NCBI GenBank assembly: GCA_947165485.1
Contig: CAMVAP010000023.1
Location: 1-46,506 of the forward strand
Reading direction: 5' to 3'
DNA from: an uncultured Prevotellaceae bacterium
GTDB taxonomy: Bacteria > Bacteroidota > Bacteroidia > Bacteroidales > Muribaculaceae
DNA length: 46,506 nucleotides
Positions 1-7,925 of the stretch are shown here, piece after piece (positions within the stretch are counted from its first letter, which is position 1; the number at the start of each line of letters is the position of its first letter). Under the pieces are notes generated by a model, which saw only the letters and a list, made by a program, of their open reading frames with translations, searched no databases and was not told the origin of the DNA. A program made the translations under genes and the position numbers.

Positions 1-161
1 CCGTGAGCATGGTGAAGATGGCTCTTGACAAGCTTTCAAGCGATGGCATCGTTGAACTTGACGAGGACAAGAAGGCCTCGATGGTGAGCAACCTGCTCGT
101 GGTGCTGTGCGCCGACGAGTCGGCCCAGCCCGTGGTCAACACCGGCACCCTGAATATGTAA
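1..161 (+). CDS. SPFH/band-7 domain protein, C-terminal end (partial)
   Basis: The 5' end lies outside the window; reading in frame from base 3 gives about 52 codons ending at TAA 159-161. The visible tail is a helical segment ([18 protein letters not shown]) followed by [12 protein letters not shown] and an ending VVNTGTL. From memory this tail matches Bacteroidales SPFH-domain membrane-associated proteins, which usually precede a small Arc-like regulator, and such a gene follows here. SPFH proteins form ring-like membrane scaffolds; nothing of the SPFH domain itself is visible, so the call rests on the tail and the neighbour. Confidence 0.6.
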   Translation, partial: VSMVKMALDKLSSDGIVELDEDKKASMVSNLLVVLCADESAQPVVNTGTLNM

Positions 162-172
162 CTAATCTTTAT

Positions 173-254
173 CAGTTCTCAGTTCTCAGTTTTCAGTTTT
201 CAGTGGCATCCGCATTCATCTGATAACTGAAAACTGATAACTGATAACTGAAAA
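173..254. repeat. Two inverted heptamer arrays before the Arc-like gene
   Basis: Left arm: CAGTTCT twice, CAGTTTT twice, then a partial CAGTGGC (173-207). Right arm: CTGATAA, CTGAAAA, CTGATAA, CTGATAA, CTGAAAA (220-254). The arms are roughly complementary and could fold into a long stem between the SPFH stop and the next ATG. The strict 7-base period matches other heptamer arrays at 15966 and 33564. Confidence 0.8.
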
Positions 255-270
255 CTTAATCCAGCAGACT

Positions 271-477
271 ATGGCAAAGAAAGCCACAAAGAGTTTTATC
301 TTGCGTGTCGATAGCGACACGATGGATGCCATTGAGAAGTGGGCAGCCGACGAGTTCCGTTCCACCAACGGCCAGTTGCAGTGGATCATCACCGAGGCGC
401 TGCGCAAGGCCCGCCGTCTGCCCAAGAAGAAAAAAAGTCAACCCGATAACCAGGAGGACGACAGCAATGAAACCTAG
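271..477 (+). CDS. Arc-family (ribbon-helix-helix-like) small DNA-binding protein
   Basis: 68 aa. The N-terminal strand (KSFILRVDSDTMDAIEKWA) followed by two helices (EFRSTNGQLQWIITEALRKA) is the arrangement of Arc/MetJ ribbon-helix-helix repressors, which dimerise and bind DNA through the N-terminal strand. The tail is very basic (RRLPKKKKS) and then acidic. It lies 109 bases after the SPFH gene and is probably cotranscribed with it. Targets are unknown. ATG 271 follows directly after the heptamer repeats and is the only good start. Confidence 0.75.
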   Translation: MAKKATKSFILRVDSDTMDAIEKWAADEFRSTNGQLQWIITEALRKARRLPKKKKSQPDNQEDDSNET

Positions 478-492
478 TTTGGCAATAAGGGA

Positions 493-639
493 TTGAATAC
501 CTTGTATTACTCGCTACTTTACGGTTCTGCTATCGCGTTAGTCCTTGCTTTGGTCGGATTCAAAAGGGGACATATCAGTCTGGCTACGGTAATTGCCATT
601 GGATTTTTCTTTGGTGGACTTGACAAGAAACGTGAATAA
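493..639 (+). CDS. Small two-helix membrane protein with probable TTG start
   Basis: A 48-codon reading frame begins 15 bases after the Arc stop and in the same frame; it contains no ATG, so TTG 493 (or TTG 502) must start it if it is real. It encodes a hydrophobic segment (SLLYGSAIALVLALVGF), a short basic loop, a second hydrophobic segment (LATVIAIGFFFGGL) and a charged end DKKRE. AAGGG lies just before the TTG but very close to it. The clean two-helix layout and tight spacing argue for a real gene; the non-ATG start lowers confidence. Confidence 0.5.
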   Translation: MNTLYYSLLYGSAIALVLALVGFKRGHISLATVIAIGFFFGGLDKKRE

Positions 640-680
640 AAGAACAAATAACAATCATCAACCTTATATTTTTCACGACT

Positions 681-1304
681 ATGAACAGAATGAATTCATC
701 ATATAAACTGACAACCTTAATTGTCGCCGTAGCATTGGTTGTGATTCTGGTACTCTTTTCAACTGGCGTGATTGATGACACTGTCGCATCTATATTTGGA
801 GCCATCATTGGTCTTGCTGCTTTGGTGCTCTATGTCAACAGCCCCACACCCAAAGTAGATAGAGAGAAAGAGGAAATACAACGGGCTTTTGAGAAGACAA
901 AGGTGCAGCGCACACGCGAGGGGACTGCCTTTGAAATGGCAACGGCCTTGATTCTAGTCTGCTCGGTAGTCGTTGGGGTAGCCACCCACACGTTTGAACA
1001 GCGTACAGATATTCTGCCAGAATATCTGTGCTTCTTCATCGTTGCAATCGCAGGACTCATACTGGCCTACCATCCGATGTCCGTCTTCTCCGTCGCTTTA
1101 TCGGATAGTATCACCAATGCCGAACAGTTCAAGCTGCTCATCAGAAGGCACCGTGTGCTCGCTGTCGAATTTGCTTTGATTGCCTTAACCTTCAGCGTCT
1201 GCCCTGTAAAAAGCAAACTTCAGGCAATTGCCATCATCTGCTTTCTCTTGGGCTGTATCGGTACTCATTTTCTCTTTTCTTTCTTGCATAAAAAGAACAA
1301 ATGA
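681..1304 (+). CDS. Multi-pass membrane protein of unknown function
   Basis: 207 aa. Two adjacent hydrophobic helices (about residues 9-28 and 36-52), a charged cytoplasmic-type stretch with KEEIQRAFEKTKVQRTREG (about 60-80), then three or four further helices ending in a basic FLHKKNK tail. No enzymatic motif is recognised. The start may be ATG 681 or ATG 693. It lies in the same direction as the SPFH/Arc genes and just before the first nuclease gene (22 bases to that ATG), so it may share a transcript with either. Confidence 0.65.
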   Translation: MNRMNSSYKLTTLIVAVALVVILVLFSTGVIDDTVASIFGAIIGLAALVLYVNSPTPKVDREKEEIQRAFEKTKVQRTREGTAFEMATALILVCSVVVGVATHTFEQRTDILPEYLCFFIVAIAGLILAYHPMSVFSVALSDSITNAEQFKLLIRRHRVLAVEFALIALTFSVCPVKSKLQAIAIICFLLGCIGTHFLFSFLHKKNK

Positions 1305-1326
1305 GGCTGAAAGAGTAATTGTGACT

Positions 1327-2163
1327 ATGAACAAGCAGATTAAGCGGTTGTGGCAACGGTGGGGCGACACCGTCAGGTTCCTCTTGTGGGGCTTGACGGT
1401 GGCTTTGGTATGCTTTTTGCTATGCAAGGTTGTGATGAACAACAATGCTCCACATCTGGTACCCTTGAACGAGGGCGGGCGCGATAGCCTGATGACCGTC
1501 GGCGTGCCCCGCGGCATGAACGACACGCTGGTGAGGTATGATGCCTTTATGATACACTTCAACAGCGGGCGTGGTATCGCCAATTGCGCGGCCTATGAGC
1601 TCACCCGCGGCGAGCTCAACGGAACAGCAGAGCGTGGCAACGAATTCACGGCTGACCCTGGTGTGAAAGGCTGCCCATTGCCGGGTGATTATGCTGGCAG
1701 TGGTTTCGATCGAGGCCATCTGGTGCCTGCTGCCGACCTCAAGTGGAACGAGGCGGCCATGCGACAGTCGTTCCTGATGACCAATGTTGCCCCCATGCAC
1801 AAGGCCCTGAACGAGGGCGGCTGGGCCAAGCTGGAGGAGAAATTGCGCGAGTGGACCCAGCGTGACAGCGCTCTGCTCGTCTTCACTGGCCCCATTGTCG
1901 CCACCAGCGATACAACGCTGGCCGGCGGGAGGGTGCCAGTCCCCAGCAGCTATTACAAGGTCGTGCTGGCCCCCTGTGTGCGACCCGTGCGTGCCATCGC
2001 CTTCATCTATCCTAACGGCCACAGTGGTGGCCGCCTGCGCCAATATGCGGTGAGCATCGATGAGGTCGAGAGCGTGACGGGCATGGACTTCTTTCCCTAT
2101 CTGCCTGCAACGGAACAGCACCGCCTGGAAAGCCCCGTCAACCTCGATGCTTGGCTCAATTGA
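1327..2163 (+). CDS. DNA/RNA non-specific endonuclease (NUC family), membrane-anchored
   Basis: 278 aa. A single N-terminal hydrophobic segment (about 17-38) would anchor the protein, with the nuclease domain outside the cytoplasm. The domain carries the canonical DRGH motif at 128-131, with His131 as the expected general base of the beta-beta-alpha-metal fold, then MTNVAP and an ALNEGGW stretch supplying the metal-binding Asn. The frame is open further upstream to 1228, but that part lies inside the preceding gene; MNKQIKRL at 1327 gives a proper positive-inside start. It is the first of three tandem paralogues and the only one with an intact DRGH. The family degrades DNA and RNA without sequence preference. 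Confidence 0.88.
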   Translation: MNKQIKRLWQRWGDTVRFLLWGLTVALVCFLLCKVVMNNNAPHLVPLNEGGRDSLMTVGVPRGMNDTLVRYDAFMIHFNSGRGIANCAAYELTRGELNGTAERGNEFTADPGVKGCPLPGDYAGSGFDRGHLVPAADLKWNEAAMRQSFLMTNVAPMHKALNEGGWAKLEEKLREWTQRDSALLVFTGPIVATSDTTLAGGRVPVPSSYYKVVLAPCVRPVRAIAFIYPNGHSGGRLRQYAVSIDEVESVTGMDFFPYLPATEQHRLESPVNLDAWLN

Positions 2164-2207
2164 TAGCATCGCTTTTCTAGCGTCGTTTTTTATCAGTGTT
2201 AAAGTAT

Positions 2208-2227
2208 GCCGTGACTCCCGTCACGGC
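2208..2227. repeat. Hairpin with TCCC loop (REP-like)
   Basis: An 8-bp perfect stem, GCCGTGAC pairing with GTCACGGC, closes a TCCC loop. The same loop and near-identical flanks recur five times at 45622-45861, where the inner pair is G-C rather than A-T. It lies between the first and second nuclease genes and has no T-tract on the plus side. Confidence 0.8.
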
Positions 2228-2249
2228 CATCAGTAGAAACAACAACACA

Positions 2250-3185
2250 ATGAAGCAAGTAGTTAAAATCTGGATTCTCGTAGCAGCGATGGTCATGGGC
2301 GGAGCCCTGCCACCGCAAGTGTTGGGCGATAGCCCAATCACCACCCAGTGGAGCGCCCAAGCCAAGAGTAAGAAGAAAAAATCTAAAAAGGCCAAGAAGT
2401 CTAGAGATTCCAAGAAATCCAGAAAATCTAGCGCCATCGCCTCGCCCCTGGTAGCCGTCCCCACCATCGGCAAGACCGCTTCGACCGCTGCCGTTCAGCA
2501 ACAGGGATCCAATGCCCTGCTGGCAGTGACCATCCCCAAGGGTGTCTCCAACCAGGTCATCAACTACAAGGCCATCAGGGTGAACTTCAATCCCGCATTG
2601 CACATCCCCAACTGTGTCGCCTACGAACTGACGGCCACCATGGTCTCAATGACCGATGCCCCTGGCCACGAGAACCGCAAGAACTACAACTATGCCAGGG
2701 ACGCCAGTGTCAAGTCCTGCCCCGACAATTGGGAATACCGCGGCAGTGGCTACAGCCGTGGACACATGGCCCCCGCGATGGACATGCGCTGGGACAAGAC
2801 GACGATGGCCGAGTGCTTCTACATGACCAACATGTGCCCGCAGGACACCAAACTCAACAACGACCACTGGCGTGTACTCGAGGAAAAGGTGCACCGTTGG
2901 GCCAAGCGCGACAAGCGCCTGATGGTCTATACGGGTCCCATCATGGGCAAGAATCGCAAAATGATTGGCAAGAACAAGCAAAACATTGCCGTCCCCGATG
3001 CCTTTTTCAAGGTCCTCTATGCCCCTGACCAGGGTCGTGCCATCGCCTTCATCTACGACAACCGTCCCTGCCCAGGTAATATTAGCAAATATGCCGTCAC
3101 CGTTGCCGAGGTCGAGCACCGCACCGGCCTCACCTTCTCGAGCGCCATCCCCAAGCACCAGTGTAAAGTTGAGGACTGGGAATAG
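2250..3185 (+). CDS. Secreted DNA/RNA non-specific endonuclease with polybasic linker
   Basis: 311 aa from ATG 2250, where a signal peptide begins (MKQVVKIWILVAAM, cleavage probably after VLG). A Lys/Ser/Arg-rich stretch follows at about 38-60, before the NUC domain. The active-site motif reads SRGH (169-172) rather than DRGH; His172 and the downstream MTNMCPQ and KLNNDHW metal-binding region are kept, and Ser at the first position also occurs in other Bacteroidetes members of the family. The frame is open to 2196, but that start would put extra residues before the signal peptide. Expected to act in the periplasm or outside the cell. Confidence 0.87.
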   Translation: MKQVVKIWILVAAMVMGGALPPQVLGDSPITTQWSAQAKSKKKKSKKAKKSRDSKKSRKSSAIASPLVAVPTIGKTASTAAVQQQGSNALLAVTIPKGVSNQVINYKAIRVNFNPALHIPNCVAYELTATMVSMTDAPGHENRKNYNYARDASVKSCPDNWEYRGSGYSRGHMAPAMDMRWDKTTMAECFYMTNMCPQDTKLNNDHWRVLEEKVHRWAKRDKRLMVYTGPIMGKNRKMIGKNKQNIAVPDAFFKVLYAPDQGRAIAFIYDNRPCPGNISKYAVTVAEVEHRTGLTFSSAIPKHQCKVEDWE

Positions 3186-3248
3186 CAGGGGTGACCAAGT
3201 TCACTTTTATGATATCGACTGGTGGTTTGCGTTATTGCAAGCCGCCAG

Positions 3249-3280
3249 TTTGTTTGTTACGTCAAAATGAATTAACTTTG
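3249..3280 (+). promoter_or_regulatory. Bacteroidetes-type promoter of the third nuclease gene
   Basis: TTTG at 3249-3252, exactly 20 bases, then TAACTTTG at 3273-3280, a full match to the Bacteroidetes -33/-7 consensus. A second TAACTTTG lies at 3304-3311, nearer the ATG at 3340, without an equally good -33 box. Confidence 0.65.
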
Positions 3281-3339
3281 TGCCGACAAACGATCAGTGG
3301 CAATAACTTTGTGAAATTCACATTGAAAATATTGACGAG

Positions 3340-4230
3340 ATGAACAAGAAGAGGATATTATACCTGATTGGGGCTATAGTCGTGTTGCTGCTCGGCTATA
3401 AAGGACTTGACAACAAGAATTCGTTTTACAAGAGCGCCTATAACGATGAGTTGCCCATCAAGCAAAATACCGCACAGGCGCCCAAGGATGAGGGCAAGGA
3501 GTATCAATCGACGGGCGATGCGTCATTGCTCGACGTGGTGCTGCCCCAGCGGCTTGACAACCAGACGGTGCGCTATAAGTCGATTGTGGTGTATTTCAAT
3601 AAGTATTATCGTGTGCCCAACTGCGTGGCATACGAGTTGACCAACACTATGACGTCGATGGCCGACTCGCGTGATGCCGAGAACCGCGCCAACTACAAGT
3701 TTGAGCGCGACCACGACGTGAAGGGTTGTCCCGACTGGTGGGACTATAAGGAGAGTGGTTACACCCGTGGCCACATGGCTCCAGCAATGGATATGCGCTG
3801 GGACAAGACGGCGATGGCACAGTGCTTCTTGATGACCAACATCTGCCCGCAACTCGACGAGATGAACGATGGCGAGTGGCGCCACGTCGAGGAGGCCGTG
3901 CACAAGTGGTCACGCACGGCCAAGAGGCTTATTGTGTTTACGGGTCCTGTCCTGACCAACAATATGAAGCATATAGGAAAACACAATGACATTGCCGTAC
4001 CTGAGCGCTTCTTCAAAGTCGTCTATGCTCCTGAGCAGAACCGGGCCATCGCCTTTGTGATGGAGAACAAGAAGCTGCCTAACAGTTGGACCAATTATGC
4101 GACCACCATCGACAGGGTGGAGGCCCTCACGGGATATGACTTCCTCGCCTCGCTCGAGGACAATGTAGAGAACGTTATCGAGAGCAAGCAGAATATTAAA
4201 GACTGGCCTAAATACTATCCAAGCCGATGA
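3340..4230 (+). CDS. DNA/RNA non-specific endonuclease, third tandem copy
   Basis: 296 aa. N-terminal hydrophobic anchor or signal (ILYLIGAIVVLLLGY), a polar linker, then the NUC domain. The active-site motif is TRGH (142-145) with His145, followed by MTNICPQ and EMNDGEW. It resembles the second copy more closely than the first (both have RGHMAPAMDMRWDKT). Its stop overlaps the mnmE start by ATGA, suggesting translational coupling. It has its own promoter upstream. Family function is non-specific cleavage of DNA and RNA; an extracellular nutritional or competence-limiting role is inference. Confidence 0.87.
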   Translation: MNKKRILYLIGAIVVLLLGYKGLDNKNSFYKSAYNDELPIKQNTAQAPKDEGKEYQSTGDASLLDVVLPQRLDNQTVRYKSIVVYFNKYYRVPNCVAYELTNTMTSMADSRDAENRANYKFERDHDVKGCPDWWDYKESGYTRGHMAPAMDMRWDKTAMAQCFLMTNICPQLDEMNDGEWRHVEEAVHKWSRTAKRLIVFTGPVLTNNMKHIGKHNDIAVPERFFKVVYAPEQNRAIAFVMENKKLPNSWTNYATTIDRVEALTGYDFLASLEDNVENVIESKQNIKDWPKYYPSR

Positions 4231-5624
4231 ATATTACAGAACTTACAGGTCTCACGGGTGACACCATTTGTGCCGTTTCCACACCGCAGGGTAGGGGTGG
4301 TATTGCCGTCATCCGCGTGAGTGGACCCCAGGCACTCGACATCGTTCAACGCCGCTGGCAGGGTAAGCCCCTTGCCGATATGCCCTCACACACCGTCCAT
4401 GTGGGTCGCTTGACCGACACTGCCGGCGACATCCTCGATCAAGTGGTGTTGACGCTCTTTCGCTCACCCAACTCGTTCACGGGCGAGGATGTGGTGGAAT
4501 TGTCCTGCCACGGCTCGACATGGATTCAACAGCAGGCTGTACAGACGTTGATAGATGCCGGATGTCGCCATGCCGCAGCCGGCGAGTTCACGCGTCGCGC
4601 CTTTGCTAACGGTCGCATGGACCTTTCACAGGCCGAGGCCGTTGCCGATGTCATCGAGGCGCAATCCCGTGCCGCCCACCATGTGGCAATGAGCCAGATG
4701 CGGGGTAGATATAGCGACGAGTTGAAGCAGTTGCGCGACAAACTGCTGCACTTCACATCACTCATCGAGTTGGAACTGGACTTCAGCGAGGAGGATGTGA
4801 CCTTTGCCGACCGCAGCGAGGTGACCGCGCTAGCGCATGAGATCCATACACTCATTAGCCGCCTGGCCGACAGTTACCGGGACGGTAATGCTATACGCAA
4901 TGGTATGCCCGTCGCCATCGTGGGACAGACCAATGCCGGTAAATCAACTTTGCTGAACGCCCTTCTGGGGGATGACCGCGCACTGGTGAGCGACCTGCAT
5001 GGCACAACTCGCGACACCATCGAGGACACCGTGATCATGGGAGGCACATTATTCCGATTTATCGACACGGCGGGAATCCGTCAATCGAGCGATGCCGTCG
5101 AGCGGATGGGTATTGAACGCTCATGGCAAGCCATCGACAAGGCCAATATCGTGCTCTGGGTTGTTGACGTTACTAGCGCCGACATCAGTATGGCCCATGA
5201 TATCTTTGCCCGCTGCAAGGGCAAACAACTCATTGCCGTGCTCAACAAGACTGACCTTGACGACGATGTCGCCGCCAGGAGTGAATTGAAAGACCTCTTG
5301 CCGAGCGACACACCAGTCCTGGCTATCAGTGCCAAGAGCGACAACGACATCGAGCAGCTGCGAGACCTCATTGTCACCACAGCCGCCATGCCCGAAGTGG
5401 GCAGTGACGCTGTCATTGTCACCAATGCCCGCCACTACCAGGCATTGACCCGCGCCCGCGACGCCATTGCCCGCGCCATCGACGGCCTCAACAGCGGCCT
5501 CACCGGTGACCTCCTCGACCAGGACATCCGTGAATGCCTCCACTGGCTAGGCGAAATCACCGGCGAAATCACCACCGACAACATCCTCTCCGAAATCTTC
5601 ACCCACTTCTGCATCGGCAAATAA
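4227..5624 (+). CDS. mnmE: tRNA modification GTPase MnmE
   Basis: 465 aa, the usual length. The N-terminal tetrahydrofolate-binding domain begins TICAVSTPQGRGGIAVIRVSG; the embedded G domain has GQTNAGKST at 233-241, GTTRDT, DTAGIR and NKTD; and the C-terminus is the invariant C-x-G-K (CIGK), whose Cys is essential. With MnmG it makes the 5-carboxymethylaminomethyl modification of wobble uridine. It is a core gene and marks the left boundary of the accessory island. Start ATG 4227 overlaps the preceding stop. Confidence 0.98.
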   Translation: MNITELTGLTGDTICAVSTPQGRGGIAVIRVSGPQALDIVQRRWQGKPLADMPSHTVHVGRLTDTAGDILDQVVLTLFRSPNSFTGEDVVELSCHGSTWIQQQAVQTLIDAGCRHAAAGEFTRRAFANGRMDLSQAEAVADVIEAQSRAAHHVAMSQMRGRYSDELKQLRDKLLHFTSLIELELDFSEEDVTFADRSEVTALAHEIHTLISRLADSYRDGNAIRNGMPVAIVGQTNAGKSTLLNALLGDDRALVSDLHGTTRDTIEDTVIMGGTLFRFIDTAGIRQSSDAVERMGIERSWQAIDKANIVLWVVDVTSADISMAHDIFARCKGKQLIAVLNKTDLDDDVAARSELKDLLPSDTPVLAISAKSDNDIEQLRDLIVTTAAMPEVGSDAVIVTNARHYQALTRARDAIARAIDGLNSGLTGDLLDQDIRECLHWLGEITGEITTDNILSEIFTHFCIGK

Positions 5625-5700
5625 TTCCGGTATTTTTGTAGGTTTTCCCAGAAAACATTTCGGTATTTTCGTAGGTTTTTATCAAAAACATTTGCGTAAT
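5625..5700 (+). repeat. 33-bp tandem repeats upstream of first DUF4143 ATPase
   Basis: Two units begin CGGTATTTT at 5628 and 5661, exactly 33 bases apart, each ending AAAACATTT or AAAAACATTT; a third, degenerate unit starts near 5691. The array begins right after the mnmE stop. A related array with the same core (TTCGGTATTTTCG) and the same 33-base spacing lies at 16904-16960. The degenerate third unit supplies the TTTG box of the ATPase promoter. Confidence 0.85.
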
Positions 5701-5722
5701 CCAGGCCAAGGCACTATCTTTG
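5691..5722 (+). promoter_or_regulatory. Promoter of the first DUF4143 ATPase gene
   Basis: TTTG at 5691-5694, 20 bases, then TATCTTTG at 5715-5722, a full consensus match. The ATG is at 5751, giving a leader of about 25 bases. The TTTG is part of the last degenerate 33-bp repeat unit. Confidence 0.7.
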
Positions 5723-5750
5723 CGTTCGTAATCAGGTAACTATATTGGCG

Positions 5751-7082
5751 ATGGAGCGAATTTTCAAACGAAAGCTGTATGACCGCCTTCTTGAATGGAA
5801 GCAAGTCCAGAATGGAAAAACAGCAATTTTGATAGAGGGGGCACGACGTGTCGGCAAGTCAACGCTTGTCGAACAATTCGCAAAGAACGAATACGACTCT
5901 TATATCCTTATTGACTTCAACGAAGCATCTGATGAAGTAAAGTCCTTGTTCAACAATCTCATGAACAAAGATTTCATCTTCTTGCAATTACAAGCACTTT
6001 ATAATGTTGTGTTGAAAGAACGGAAGTCGGTCATCATCTTTGACGAAGTGCAAAAATGCCCGCTTGCCCGACAAGCAATAAAATATCTTGTCAAAGATGG
6101 CCGCTATGATTACATTGAGACAGGCTCTCTCATTAGTATCAAAAAGAATACGAAGAACATTACTATTCCTAGCGAGGAGGAGCGTATAACGCTATATCCG
6201 ATGGACTATGAAGAGTTCCGATGGGCTTTGGGTGACGAAGCAACGGTGCCTCTGCTTCGCACTTTTTATGAAAGGCGGCTCCCGTTGGATAGAGCTCATC
6301 GTGACAAGATGCGTGATTTCAGACTTTATATGTTGGTTGGCGGTATGCCGCAAGCAGTGAAAGCATACATTGAGACCAACAATTTCAGTATGGTGGATCA
6401 AGCGAAACGTGGCATCATCAAGGTTTACCAAGATGATTTTCAAAAGCTTGACGAGACTGGACGTTTAGAAACTCTCTTTATGGAAATTCCGTCTCAGCTC
6501 AGCCAGACGAGCAACCGCTATAAGCCTTATACCGTTCTTGGCCAGGTGGATGACGACAAATTGACTGAACTCTTAAAAGACCTTGAAGACAGCAAAACGG
6601 TTCTTTTTTCCTATCATTCCAACGAGCCGAACGTTGGAATGTCACTGACCAAGGATATTTCTAAGTTCAAAATATTCTGTGCGGACACTGGCCTTTTCGT
6701 CACACTCGCATTCTGGGACAAGGACCATACCGAGAATATCATCTATCAGAAACTGTTAAATGATAAACTAAGTACTAATCTGGGTTACGTCTATGAGAAC
6801 ATGATAGCACAGATGCTGGCTGCCTCTGGTAACAAACTGTTCTATTACACTTGGCCCAAAGACGAAACACATAATTATGAGATTGACTTTCTGCTATCGC
6901 GTGGCTCCAAGCTTCACCCAATAGAAGTCAAATCTTCAGGTTACAAATCCCATAAGTCGCTTGATGTTTTCTGCCAAAAGTATTCCCATGTCGTTGAACG
7001 GCGTTATCTGATCTACACAAAGGATTTGAAAAAAGATGAGGAAACACTTCTGCTTCCTGTTTACATGACATCATTTCTATGA
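5751..7082 (+). CDS. AAA ATPase with C-terminal DUF4143 nuclease-like domain
   Basis: 443 aa. Walker A GARRVGKST at 30-38, Walker B VIIFDEVQ at 94-101, a sensor-like ETGSLISI, and the family marker LVGGMPQAV. The C-terminal DUF4143 part has IDFLLSRG followed by IEVKSS (about 378-396), the D...ExK layout of PD-(D/E)xK nucleases. The frame opens at TTG 5745, but ATG 5751 is preferred. These ATPases are abundant in Bacteroidetes, often in multiple copies near defence genes; their function is not settled. A 78-bp repeat follows 28 bases after the stop, and a related but divergent ATPase lies at 17179. Confidence 0.9.
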   Translation: MERIFKRKLYDRLLEWKQVQNGKTAILIEGARRVGKSTLVEQFAKNEYDSYILIDFNEASDEVKSLFNNLMNKDFIFLQLQALYNVVLKERKSVIIFDEVQKCPLARQAIKYLVKDGRYDYIETGSLISIKKNTKNITIPSEEERITLYPMDYEEFRWALGDEATVPLLRTFYERRLPLDRAHRDKMRDFRLYMLVGGMPQAVKAYIETNNFSMVDQAKRGIIKVYQDDFQKLDETGRLETLFMEIPSQLSQTSNRYKPYTVLGQVDDDKLTELLKDLEDSKTVLFSYHSNEPNVGMSLTKDISKFKIFCADTGLFVTLAFWDKDHTENIIYQKLLNDKLSTNLGYVYENMIAQMLAASGNKLFYYTWPKDETHNYEIDFLLSRGSKLHPIEVKSSGYKSHKSLDVFCQKYSHVVERRYLIYTKDLKKDEETLLLPVYMTSFL

Positions 7083-7109
7083 GGCTAGAGGATGATGTTG
7101 ACTCAGTGC

Positions 7110-7187
7110 TAAACTAAGTCAAAAGTGTTAAATGTGAAGGCTTTGAAAGTTGTACTTCAAAACTCTACCATATTTGTGCCGTTTAGT
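7110..7187 (+). repeat. 78-bp dispersed repeat, copy 1
   Basis: Identical at 72 of 78 positions to 18636-18713, with the same length and no gaps. It starts TAAACTAAG and ends CCGTTTAGT, so its ends carry a short inverted repeat (TAAAC or CTAAAC against GTTTA). It contains TTTG, 20 bases, then TACCATATTTG, an almost-promoter pointing right. It lies 28 bases after the first DUF4143 ATPase stop. The rest of 7083-7371 shows no gene. Confidence 0.85.
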
Positions 7188-7371
7188 TCGCATCTATTTG
7201 GCAATCAGTTAGTTGCATCTTCTGCATCGGAAAGTAAATATTTATGCAATTATATTGGTTTTAGTATCGTTTTTCCTTAAATAACAACATGAGAAAAATC
7301 TGATTTCGTTGGAAAAACAACACTAGACATCATTCAACTTACTAATACAACGCATTTTGCGGTCAATCATT

Positions 7372-7896
7372 CTATTCCTCTGGCATATCTGAATACTCAT
7401 AATAGATATCCCACATTGTGTCAGGGAATCCCCAGCCGGATGACTCGCAATTCTGGAGAATAATGTCTATCCGTTTTTGGTAATGGCTCTGAAGATGGTG
7501 TTGGCTTATAAACTTCATAGCGGCCTTGAAATTATTCTCGGCTGCATCATAGAATTGTTCCCACATGTCGCCCCATTCATCGGCAGCCTGGCTGGCATAC
7601 TCTGGGATGCAGAGCATCAAGTCTGCTAGCAGTTCTGGTAATGGGTCAAGTGACTTGAATTCTGACACCACTTTACGGCAGACCGAAAACCTCAATTTTG
7701 GCTCGCCTCGGCTTGGAAAGAATTCATTGATTATGATTCGCCTGTATTCTTCCAACTTCGCATTATCATTAGGCTTGATCACGTACTCCAGATACTCTTT
7801 CGCTTCTTTGCGAGCCGAATACAAGTCCATCACCAATTCTTCCAAAGAACTGCGTTCCAGTGACTTGATATATTTCTTGACTTCTGATTTTGACAT
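7372..7896 (-). CDS. DUF6155 family protein, fifth gene of the Wadjet operon
   Basis: 174 aa, predicted almost wholly helical. The N-terminus MSKSEVKKYIKSL with LVMDLYSARKEAKEYLEYV and EYRRIIINEFFP is the pattern of DUF6155, a small soluble Bacteroidetes family of unknown function that usually stands alone. Here it lies 29 bases after jetD on the same strand, with no terminator visible between them, so it is probably cotranscribed with the Wadjet genes. Whether it is a functional partner or only a passenger cannot be told from the sequence. Confidence 0.75.
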   Translation of the reverse strand: MSKSEVKKYIKSLERSSLEELVMDLYSARKEAKEYLEYVIKPNDNAKLEEYRRIIINEFFPSRGEPKLRFSVCRKVVSEFKSLDPLPELLADLMLCIPEYASQAADEWGDMWEQFYDAAENNFKAAMKFISQHHLQSHYQKRIDIILQNCESSGWGFPDTMWDIYYEYSDMPEE

Positions 7897-7925
7897 TTCC
7901 TTTTTATTAATGATTAATGATGATG

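Noticed and set aside
1420..2169. 249-codon open frame on the minus strand
   Set aside because: Antisense to the first nuclease gene.
5625..5700. 33-bp repeats as a CRISPR array
   Set aside because: There are only two or three imperfect units, no repeat/spacer alternation and no cas genes in the window.
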